A program made the translations under genes and the position numbers. A stretch of DNA of 9,041 bases, taken from the NCBI GenBank assembly GCA_002733385.1, contig NVVO01000027.1, forward strand, positions 17,654 through 26,694. The letters are read 5' to 3'. Below the pieces are notes generated by a model that did no database searches, was not told the DNA's origin, and was given only the letters and a program-made list of their open reading frames with translations. Source of the stretch: Robiginitomaculum sp. Lineage in GTDB: Bacteria > Pseudomonadota > Alphaproteobacteria > Caulobacterales > Maricaulaceae. The first letter of the stretch is position 1; each line of letters begins with the position of its first letter. Shown here in pieces: positions 1 to 6,286 of this stretch.

Positions 1-156
1 GCCGCCACATTCGACGGCGGCCTCGACTACGCCCTGCACAAGCTAAAATCCCATTCCGGCGTCGCCATAGAAGTCACAGAAAGCCAACGCCGCCACCCGG
101 TGCTATGGTCGCCAGTCCTAGCCTGGAAACTCTACAGAAGCGGCGCATTTCGGTAG
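1..156 (+). CDS. 3' end of an unrecognised protein-coding gene (partial)
   Basis: Frame 1 is open from the first base to a TAG at 154-156 and gives the last 51 residues of a protein whose start lies outside the window. The base composition is GC-rich and the codons end mostly in G or C (GCC, GGC, CTC, GTC), as expected for a real gene of this genome. The tail is mildly basic, with FDGGLDYALHKLK near its start, a stretch ESQRRHPVLW in the middle and KLYRSGAFR at the very end. No signal peptide, membrane segment or catalytic motif can be judged from so little. I do not recognise the family. It is the only gene on the plus strand and converges on the ATPase gene, with only 9 bases between the two stop codons and no visible terminator. 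Because sphingolipid genes follow, it might belong to lipid or envelope metabolism, but that is only a guess from position. Confidence 0.6.
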   Translation, partial: AATFDGGLDYALHKLKSHSGVAIEVTESQRRHPVLWSPVLAWKLYRSGAFR

Positions 157-165
157 CTACGCACA

Positions 166-1845
166 TCAGAAAATTTGCAGTGCTTTCATTAACCCTCTAT
201 GAATTACCATTTTTTCCTTAAAATTCAAAGTTGCTGAACTATTGTGTTGACGGTACAAGTGATGATTAGTGCGGGTCACATTTCCGATTACAGAAAAATA
301 AAATAATGTTTGTAAAATAAAATCTGGATCTTTTGTGGTAAGAATTCCAGATACATATTGATCTTTATGAACTTCCCTAAACTCATCACGACTAAAAATC
401 CATTTCCTTATTTGTCCAAGTACACGAAAAATAGCATCAATATCTGGCAATATCCCATAAATTTCATCAGTCAACTCATTTTTCAAATAATTCGAATAGT
501 CTTTATCAGCTTCTTTTATCGTCGAATTTGTAATTTTGCCACCCCCGTTCTTGAGTTGTAATTCAGCGCAAGATTTCAAATATTGAATATAATCTCTTGG
601 CCTTCCTTGAGTGCTTCTCGTGATATACTCAAACGACGGAAGGTATTTTGTCCTCCCTGAAAATCCCACATGAAATGGAGAAAAAATAGAAAACCAAGTA
701 AAATCAAAATCCACCCCTTCTACACCGAACACTTTATCTAGGCGGTGTTTTAACAAAGCTCTTATTTCGTTTTCATCCCACGCAATGGTAGCCGTCAAGT
801 CTCGCCATTTGTTTTTGTCTGCATCTTTTACCAAGTCATAAATATCATCCCGTAGCAAAATAACAGGATATAGTTGTTTTTGATGCTTGCCAAAAATTGC
901 TCTAATATCTTGAATTGCCTTAAATAAACTCGTTAGTAAATCTAGGTAATCGCTATTTAGAAACGAACTTTGGATATCTTTATAATCTTCATCCAACTCA
1001 TCAAACAATAAATAGAAGCCATTGTCAGTTAAATTATTCAATAAGAAACTTTCCAAATTATCAACCTTATCCATCAACGATAGTTTTTTCTTTTTCCTCC
1101 CAAATCCTTGAAGTGAAAATCCACTTCCCTTTACCAGAAGAGAAATGTCACCTATACTCCAAGCTTTTACTAAACTACTCAAACTATCTGAATCGGTTGG
1201 TGGAAATACTTTGTTAATGTGCTTCATTGTTGATGCAGGACAATCGGAGTCTTTTGCTAGCATCGCACAAGAGAAACTATAAATAATAAATTTCCAAACC
1301 GTTATATATTGGTTGGGTTTTGTATACTTGTCATTCCCCTGCTCATACAACACGTTAAATGGAAAATTTTTAAAAGATAGCTTCTCCACAAATGACACGT
1401 CTGATGGTGCCTCAGACATATACTCAACTAAGGCTGTTTTCCCAGTCCCCTTTCTACCGATAACATAGGATTGTTCGCCATTTATTATTAATTTTAATTC
1501 AGGAACATCGAAAAAGTATCGCTTTAAATCTTCAAGCTTTGCTTCCAGCTTCCACTTTTTAATCTCTTTGAGAAAGCTGTTTATTTCGATATCTGTATAT
1601 TCGTGGGTCGCACCCTCATAGGGTTCAGGTGCAACCATTTTTTTCTTCCCCCTTTTCTTTACATTATGTGCTTCTTTTCCCCTTCGTCCTGATTTAACAT
1701 CAAATTCAACAATCAACCCTATTTCCGCCTTAATGATGGTATCTTTAAGCTGTGAAACGTGAAAAAAAAGATTTTCAGAACCATCGAATGGCCTTATAAA
1801 CCCATATCCTTTGTCTGTATCAAAGTTGATTATACGTCCATCCAC
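166..1845 (-). CDS. Cold-shock domain fused to a P-loop ATPase (STAND/ORC-like; possible defence ATPase)
   Basis: Residue numbers are for the 559-aa form. Residues 1-64 are a cold-shock (CSD/OB-fold) domain with RNP1 KGYGFI (12-17) and RNP2 LFFHVSQ (26-32), typical of single-stranded nucleic-acid binding. A basic linker (KKRGKKK, 63-69) leads to an ATPase: Walker A GRKGTGKT (130-137), Walker B FYLLFDELDED with D282/E283, a sensor-like LLRDD (330-334) and a sensor-2-like GRPRD (414-418). The last 100 residues look like a helical or winged-helix tail ending near IHRGLMKAL. It resembles proteins annotated as 'P-loop ATPase, Sll1717 family'. Start: GTG at 1843-1845 follows AGAGAGGTGGG, and its MDGRIINF aligns with CspB-type N-termini. 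An upstream in-frame GTG (1891-1893) adds 16 basic residues and lacks a clear RBS. The gene is AT-rich (28% and 38% GC in two lines I counted), unlike its neighbours, so transfer is likely. Domains are firm; role is unknown, and antiviral defence is an inference. Confidence 0.88.
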   Translation of the reverse strand: MDGRIINFDTDKGYGFIRPFDGSENLFFHVSQLKDTIIKAEIGLIVEFDVKSGRRGKEAHNVKKRGKKKMVAPEPYEGATHEYTDIEINSFLKEIKKWKLEAKLEDLKRYFFDVPELKLIINGEQSYVIGRKGTGKTALVEYMSEAPSDVSFVEKLSFKNFPFNVLYEQGNDKYTKPNQYITVWKFIIYSFSCAMLAKDSDCPASTMKHINKVFPPTDSDSLSSLVKAWSIGDISLLVKGSGFSLQGFGRKKKKLSLMDKVDNLESFLLNNLTDNGFYLLFDELDEDYKDIQSSFLNSDYLDLLTSLFKAIQDIRAIFGKHQKQLYPVILLRDDIYDLVKDADKNKWRDLTATIAWDENEIRALLKHRLDKVFGVEGVDFDFTWFSIFSPFHVGFSGRTKYLPSFEYITRSTQGRPRDYIQYLKSCAELQLKNGGGKITNSTIKEADKDYSNYLKNELTDEIYGILPDIDAIFRVLGQIRKWIFSRDEFREVHKDQYVSGILTTKDPDFILQTLFYFSVIGNVTRTNHHLYRQHNSSATLNFKEKMVIHRGLMKALQIF

Positions 1846-1850
1846 AAGTA

Positions 1851-1861
1851 CCCACCTCTCT
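1851..1861 (-). promoter_or_regulatory. Ribosome binding site that decides the start of the CSD-ATPase gene
   Basis: On the minus strand this reads AGAGAGGTGGG, a strong Shine-Dalgarno-like sequence, 5 bases before GTG at 1843-1845. The upstream in-frame GTG at 1891-1893 is preceded only by GCGCAAAG, a poor site. Together with the cold-shock domain beginning immediately after the downstream GTG, this favours the shorter protein. Confidence 0.6.
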
Positions 1862-1893
1862 TTACGCTTCCTCTCGTAGCCATTTATAGCCAC

Positions 1894-2009
1894 CTTTGCG
1901 CTGTAGCATATATTTCAAACGCAAACAAGCCACACAATTTTAGACGAAAATCTGCAAGTTAAGGCTGAATTTTACCTATGTTGGTATGAACGGGATGAAC
2001 CGTCCCTTA
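1894..2009. other. Spacer between the sphingolipid operon and the CSD-ATPase gene
   Basis: These 116 bases are AT-rich and separate the Spt stop from the earliest possible start of the ATPase gene. I see no convincing rho-independent terminator: the only inverted repeat near the Spt stop (about 1989-2006) has a 4-bp stem and no T tract. Minus-strand -10-like words exist (TAAAAT, TATATG), but none has a good -35 at proper spacing. Whether the ATPase gene has its own promoter or is read through from the operon therefore cannot be settled here. It contains GAAAATCTGCA (1946-1956), close to GAAAATTTGCA at 169-179 at the other end of the ATPase gene. Confidence 0.5.
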
Positions 2010-3242
2010 CTACCCCGCCGCCATAATTTCTTGTACCCGTGCCATCAAAACATCGCCCTGGCCTTGCAAATCTTTAAACGCCTTGAGAATAATATTGATT
2101 TCGTCCTCGGTATAGGCTGCTGAAAGACTTATGCGCAGGAGCGAGCTGGATTGGGGGGTGCCGGGCGGAACGGCGAGGTTGACGTAAACCCCTTCTTCAA
2201 GCAACCAGTTCCACTCCGTTGCGGCCACGAGTTCGTTGGGGCGGCGCACGGCGATAATTGGGCTGGCGGCGGCACATAAATCATAGCCCATCTCGGCAAG
2301 ACCATTATGGAGTTGCGCGGCCCGGGCATGTAAATTGTGCCGCAGTTCAGGTTTTTCGGCTATTTTGTCCAAGGCTGCCCTGGCCGATGCTATGTTGGAC
2401 GGTGTCGGCGAGGCGGTGAACATATAAGCCCGCATGGCCTTGCGGGTGATTTCAAAACCCTTGTGTTTGGACAAACAAAACCCGCCAATGGAGGCCAGGC
2501 TTTTGGAAAATGTGCCCGAAATAAAATCGACCTTGTCCAGCACACCTTCTTCTTCGGCCAATCCGCAGCCCGTAGGCCCGAACACGCCGAAAGAATGAGC
2601 TTCGTCGATATACAGATAAGCGCCGTGTTTCTGGCAGACATCAACAAATTCCGCAATCGGCGCCCGGTCGCCAAACATGGAATACAGCCCTTCAATCACC
2701 ACCAGAGCGATACCACCCTCAATTTCACCATGTCTAATCAGTCTTTTGTCCAGATCAGCCGGAGAATTATGCCTGAAACGAATAGTCGGGGCGGCACTGA
2801 GGCGACACCCATCAATGATGCAAGCATGGCTGTCCGCGTCGATAAACAACACGTCCTTAGGCCCGGCCAGTGTGGCAATTGCCGCCAAATTGGTCTGGTA
2901 TCCGGTGGAAAATACAATGGCACTGGCCATGCCCGCATGTTTGGCAAGTGCATCTTCCAAATCCAGATGCTCGGCGTAAGACCCGTTGGCAATACGCGAG
3001 CCCGTTGTCCCCGTACCGTGACGCTTAATGGCATCAATGGACGCATCCATGCAGTCGGGATCAAAGGTCAAACCAAGATAATTATTGGTACCCGCCAAAA
3101 TAATAGAGCGATTACCAATACGGCCACGCGTAGCATGTTCAATTTCGTCAAATTTGACACCGAACGGGTCGGGGCCAAATTTCTTCACCATATCGGAGCG
3201 GGCTTTCAGCGCGGAGAATTTGTCAAAAATATCCATGTCCAC
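2010..3242 (-). CDS. spt: Serine palmitoyltransferase (alpha-oxoamine synthase family, PLP-dependent)
   Basis: Catalyses the first committed step of sphingolipid synthesis: PLP-dependent decarboxylative condensation of L-serine with an acyl-thioester to 3-ketosphinganine, in the cytoplasm. The 410 residues are full length for the family. Visible motifs are the substrate-region NNYLG (53-57), the PLP-stacking histidine in DADSHA (H139), YIDEAHS with D213 and H216, the Schiff-base lysine in GTFSKSLASIGGF (K247), and LLR near the C-terminus (R370), the likely carboxylate-binding arginine. GTFSKS followed by GG is more like Spt than the TLGKA-type motif of 8-amino-7-oxononanoate synthase (BioF) or KBL. 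Family paralogues are hard to separate by sequence, so the call leans on the ACP/ligase/reductase neighbours, which match the Caulobacter ceramide cluster. The furthest start is GTG sharing one base with the ACP stop; ATG at 3234-3236, 5 bases after that stop, is an equally good or better start. Either implies translational coupling with the ACP. Confidence 0.92.
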   Translation of the reverse strand: MDMDIFDKFSALKARSDMVKKFGPDPFGVKFDEIEHATRGRIGNRSIILAGTNNYLGLTFDPDCMDASIDAIKRHGTGTTGSRIANGSYAEHLDLEDALAKHAGMASAIVFSTGYQTNLAAIATLAGPKDVLFIDADSHACIIDGCRLSAAPTIRFRHNSPADLDKRLIRHGEIEGGIALVVIEGLYSMFGDRAPIAEFVDVCQKHGAYLYIDEAHSFGVFGPTGCGLAEEEGVLDKVDFISGTFSKSLASIGGFCLSKHKGFEITRKAMRAYMFTASPTPSNIASARAALDKIAEKPELRHNLHARAAQLHNGLAEMGYDLCAAASPIIAVRRPNELVAATEWNWLLEEGVYVNLAVPPGTPQSSSLLRISLSAAYTEDEINIILKAFKDLQGQGDVLMARVQEIMAAG

Positions 3243-3517
3243 TACTCGGCCGTTAATTGTTGCACGGCAACCACCAATTCACCCACGGTTTTTATATCGC
3301 TGACCATTTCCATGGGAATGGATATATCATAAAAGTCCTCAAGCCCCATTATCAAATCAAATACGGCAGTGGAATCCACCTCCAAATCCGTGACAATACC
3401 GCTTTGGCGGATAATAACATGGTTTTTGGGGTTATAAGGAACCAGAAGTTCACAAATTTTATCGAAAATTTGTTCGGGTGTATGTGCGCGAGTTGGTGCA
3501 GGAATTGGTTCAGGCAT
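3242..3517 (-). CDS. acpR: Dedicated acyl carrier protein of the ceramide pathway
   Basis: A 91-residue acyl carrier protein, the normal size for a free-standing ACP, with a slightly longer proline-rich N-terminus. The 4'-phosphopantetheine site is serine 49 in LEVDSTAVFDLI, a DST variant of the usual DSL motif. The following helix (LIMGLEDFYDISIP) is the acidic recognition helix typical of the fold. It probably carries the acyl chain from the ligase encoded upstream to Spt encoded immediately downstream, replacing acyl-CoA as donor. An equivalent ACP gene lies beside spt in Caulobacter. ATG at 3515-3517 has AGAAGAG upstream at 6-base spacing. The gene is 28 bases after the reductase stop, and its own TAG overlaps or abuts the Spt start. 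The symbol follows the sphingolipid literature and is less certain than the function. Confidence 0.9.
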   Translation of the reverse strand: MPEPIPAPTRAHTPEQIFDKICELLVPYNPKNHVIIRQSGIVTDLEVDSTAVFDLIMGLEDFYDISIPMEMVSDIKTVGELVVAVQQLTAE

Positions 3518-3545
3518 GTAAGGCTCTTCTAGGCTTTGAAAATGA

Positions 3546-4451
3546 TTAGCCGTCCAGTATTGTCTTTTTTAAAGCCAATTGCAACGGTGTTTCTGCTACG
3601 AATTCCTCAGATGTGCTCCAGTCCTCATGTAAAAACTCCCTAAGCTTACCCAAAGTCAAATGTCCCTTGCCAAACAGGCGTTTTGTCACACTGTTGATGG
3701 CCGCAAATGGGTAAAGCACCGACAAGGGCAAGGGAACGATTTTTACCGATTTTACCTGCGCTTGCCCGCATTCACGAGCAAATTCCGGCCAGGTGATACT
3801 GGCCTGTGTGGCCGGAGATACGGTGCGCCCATCACAGGCCCCTTCCAAACAATCCCCGGTGATAAAATTCGCCAAATCATTTACATAAATAAGACCGAGT
3901 TTGCGCTTACGCCAACCACGCCCGCCCGGTGCCGGCAGCCAGCCTTTTTTGATCAGCGCATAAAATGGGGCCGTCGCCTTGTCACCAGCCCCGAACACGG
4001 CCGGGGCGCGCACCACCACTGCTTTCACACCCCCAAGTCGGCGGGCCATTGCCCCCTCGCCGGCCCGCTTTGAGCCAGCATAGTTAGACAATTTTGGTTT
4101 TTTTGCCGCTAGAGACGACAAATAAATAAACCGCTTGACCTTTAAAGCACGAGCAGATTTTGCCAATGAGCCAACAGCATCAGCATTGACCTTATAGTAT
4201 TCACCTTTTGTACGGGCCGTGACCAAGCCGGCCATATGGATCACGATATCCGCCCCTGCGCACAATACTTTCTCGCTTTGGGGATTGCCAAGTTCGCCTT
4301 CTATCCAATTGATATCTGGATGCTGGAACGTCTTGGCCAAGGATCCCGGGCGAACCAAAGCCTTGATATGATAGCCATTTTCCAGTAAATTTTGCAATAC
4401 AACCCGGCCAACAAAACCGGTCGCACCCGTCAGTGCGATGAGTTTAGCCAT
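3546..4451 (-). CDS. cerR: NAD(P)-dependent extended SDR, probable ceramide reductase (CerR)
   Basis: A 301-residue extended short-chain dehydrogenase of the NAD-dependent epimerase/dehydratase (NDUFA9-like) group. The N-terminal Rossmann motif is TGATGFVG (T8-G15). The catalytic set is a serine in YLSSLAA (S112/S113) with Y124 and K128 in YAGSK. The C-terminal third is the variable substrate-binding part. In Caulobacter the gene at the same place, between the acp and the acyl-ACP synthetase, encodes CerR, which reduces the 3-keto group of the N-acylated intermediate (3-ketoceramide) to ceramide. The same reaction is inferred here from family and synteny. Reduction of free 3-ketosphinganine is an alternative that sequence cannot exclude. 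ATG at 4449-4451 lies 2 bases after the ligase TAA, and its RBS (GGTGG) lies inside the ligase gene, so the two are probably coupled. No membrane segment is obvious. Confidence 0.85.
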   Translation of the reverse strand: MAKLIALTGATGFVGRVVLQNLLENGYHIKALVRPGSLAKTFQHPDINWIEGELGNPQSEKVLCAGADIVIHMAGLVTARTKGEYYKVNADAVGSLAKSARALKVKRFIYLSSLAAKKPKLSNYAGSKRAGEGAMARRLGGVKAVVVRAPAVFGAGDKATAPFYALIKKGWLPAPGGRGWRKRKLGLIYVNDLANFITGDCLEGACDGRTVSPATQASITWPEFARECGQAQVKSVKIVPLPLSVLYPFAAINSVTKRLFGKGHLTLGKLREFLHEDWSTSEEFVAETPLQLALKKTILDG

Positions 4452-4453
4452 CT

Positions 4454-6211
4454 TTAGCCACCGCGGTGTTCGTCGAGTACTCTTAGATTTACATCCGCTT
4501 GCAAATTGATGATGGCATTTTTTAGGAATTTCCCGCGCACTCGCGCCCGGCTTAATTTTCCTGATGATGTCACAATCATAGAGCCGCGCGGGACGAGAAT
4601 AAGTGTGACCGGCGCGCCAATTTCCAACCGTATAGCCCCGCTTACCGTGGTGTATATTTCTGACAGCAGAGCCTCATCGCGAGTGCGGCATTCCAGCAGT
4701 AAGATAATTTCTTTGTTGTCACCACTACCGCCAACCGCAAAAGCACAGGCCCGCCCACAACGGCTGGGGGCAGAAGCTTGCGCGGCCCATTCAATGTCCT
4801 GGGGCCAGATATTGCGGCCATGCCACAGGATCAAGTCTTTAAACCGCCCCGTGACCACCACCTGATCACCTAGCCAATAGCCCAAATCACCGGTATCCAG
4901 CCAACCATCTTCGGTAAATGCCGCCTGGGTCGCCAGCGCATTGTGATAATAACCCGGCGTAATACTGGGGCCAAACAGGCAAATACGCCCGACTTTACGC
5001 TGGCCCTCCACCTGTCCGTCCAAGCTACGGATTTCTAGTTTATGCCCCGGGATTATCGGGCCACAAGCTACGAAAGTACGCTGATGTTCAGCCGGTGTAA
5101 GTTCCGTCACTGGCACGGCTTCGCCAGTACGTTCCAACCGGTCAATATCAATGGTGTCTTCGAGTAATCCCTGCCCGGACGGCGAAAACGAAGCGCCCAG
5201 CGTAATCTCGGCCAAGCCGTAACTGGGTGTAAAGGCATTGGCTTTAAAATTGGACGGCGCAAATGTTTTGGCAAATTCATTGAGAGGTTCCGCCTGCACC
5301 ATATCACCGCCAATACCTGCGGCCCGCCAATGGGACAAGTCCAGCTCCCGGTCTTGACGCCAGCGACGCACACATAACTCATAGCCAAATGTCGGACTAA
5401 AGGACAATGTGCATTTATTATCGCTAATCAGTTGCAACCAGGTTATGGGACGGCGAGTGAAATCTTGCGGATCCAGATAATCCACGGTCATCTGGCTCAT
5501 CATTGGCGCGATCATAAATCCAACCAGGCCCATATCATGATACATAGGCAGCCATGATGCACTGCGATCTCCAAGGCGTAAATCCATGCCGCCCGAACCG
5601 ACCATTGCCATACAATTGGCGGTGACGGTTTTTTGTGTCCCGATGATGCCTTTGGGTGAGCTGGAGCTACCGGAAGAATATTGGATATAACATGGGCCGT
5701 TGGCATCATGGGGGCGAAGCGCGCCGCCCACTGGCATATTGGCCAAATCCGTAAAATTGATCACGGGCACATCATGGTCATTGAGGGCGGAACTGACAAT
5801 GTTCTCCATACTGGCAGGGGTCAAAAGTGCCGCAAAATCGCCCGTATCGGTCATGCGTTGCAATTGGCGTTCATAGCTACCCCGCCCGCCCAAAGTCACA
5901 GGTAATGGCAAGGGGGCTGGCACCAGTCCGGCATATTGACAGGCAAAGAACAAAACAACAAATTCAGGGCTGGTGACGGCACAAATTCCGATGCGGTCAC
6001 CAGGCTCGGTGACCCCGACAAGCCGTCTTGCCGCCTCCACGGCTTGGTCTCGCAATTGTGTAAAGGAAAGGCGGTTTTTTAACTTACCACGGCCACAATA
6101 GAAATTAAACCCGGTGTCACAGCTTGCCGCATACTCCAGAGCGTCTATTAACGTCTCGAAATGACCACGCACCATTGGCTGGCCACGATCTGAACTGGTC
6201 GGTGAAATCAT
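4454..6211 (-). CDS. Fatty acyl-AMP ligase / acyl-ACP synthetase of the sphingolipid operon
   Basis: A 585-residue adenylate-forming enzyme (ANL superfamily). It shows the P-loop-like motif YSSGSSSSPKG (178-188, K187), LPMYHDMGLVG (221-231), YGLAE (331-335), DTGDLG (439-444), GRFKDLILWHGRNIWPQDIE (455-474) and the C-terminal catalytic lysine in TSSGKLSR (K552). The YHDMGL and NIWPQDIE forms, and serine in place of glycine in the P-loop, resemble fatty acyl-AMP ligases that transfer to an ACP more than acyl-CoA synthetases. It likely converts a fatty acid and ATP to acyl-AMP and loads the chain onto the ACP two genes downstream, supplying Spt. The Caulobacter counterpart is one of the genes required for ceramide synthesis. 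ATG at 6209-6211 has a strong RBS (AAGGGGAG) 4 bases upstream. First gene of the operon; chain-length preference cannot be read from the sequence. Confidence 0.9.
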   Translation of the reverse strand: MISPTSSDRGQPMVRGHFETLIDALEYAASCDTGFNFYCGRGKLKNRLSFTQLRDQAVEAARRLVGVTEPGDRIGICAVTSPEFVVLFFACQYAGLVPAPLPLPVTLGGRGSYERQLQRMTDTGDFAALLTPASMENIVSSALNDHDVPVINFTDLANMPVGGALRPHDANGPCYIQYSSGSSSSPKGIIGTQKTVTANCMAMVGSGGMDLRLGDRSASWLPMYHDMGLVGFMIAPMMSQMTVDYLDPQDFTRRPITWLQLISDNKCTLSFSPTFGYELCVRRWRQDRELDLSHWRAAGIGGDMVQAEPLNEFAKTFAPSNFKANAFTPSYGLAEITLGASFSPSGQGLLEDTIDIDRLERTGEAVPVTELTPAEHQRTFVACGPIIPGHKLEIRSLDGQVEGQRKVGRICLFGPSITPGYYHNALATQAAFTEDGWLDTGDLGYWLGDQVVVTGRFKDLILWHGRNIWPQDIEWAAQASAPSRCGRACAFAVGGSGDNKEIILLLECRTRDEALLSEIYTTVSGAIRLEIGAPVTLILVPRGSMIVTSSGKLSRARVRGKFLKNAIINLQADVNLRVLDEHRGG

Positions 6212-6252
6212 TTAACTCCCCTTAGTAACACTCTCTATGTCACGGCTTTGCT

Positions 6253-6280
6253 TTAATACCCAAAAAAAATGGAATGTAAA
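6253..6280 (-). promoter_or_regulatory. Putative sigma70-type promoter of the sphingolipid operon
   Basis: In the 75-base gap between the glutamate dehydrogenase stop and the ligase start, the minus strand reads TTTACA (6280-6275), a 16-base spacer rich in T, then TATTAA (6258-6253). The -35 matches consensus at 5 of 6 positions and the -10 at 4 of 6. It would give a leader of about 35 bases ending in the strong RBS of the ligase gene. The composition is AT-rich, so a chance match is possible. No operator-like inverted repeat is evident beside it. Confidence 0.4.
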
Positions 6281-6286
6281 GTGTGT

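Noticed and set aside
1894..1990. Promoter for the CSD-ATPase gene
   Set aside because: TAAAAT and TATATG resemble -10 boxes, but none has a -35 element at 16-18 bases. In AT-rich DNA such words are expected by chance.
1986..2006. Inverted repeat after the spt stop as an operon terminator
   Set aside because: The best pairing has only a 4-bp stem (ACGG/CCGT or GGGA/TCCC) and no following T tract on the minus strand.
2337..3332. Long plus-strand open frame (331 codons) antisense to spt and acp
   Set aside because: It lies entirely over two well-supported genes. Its translation is rich in Arg, Gly, Cys and His without domain motifs, as expected for a shadow frame, and no RBS or promoter context was seen.
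6262..6269. Run of eight T on the minus strand after the glutamate dehydrogenase stop, as a rho-independent terminator
   Set aside because: No GC-rich hairpin precedes it; the bases between the stop codon and the T run are AT-rich and unpaired. It fits better as the spacer of the putative promoter.
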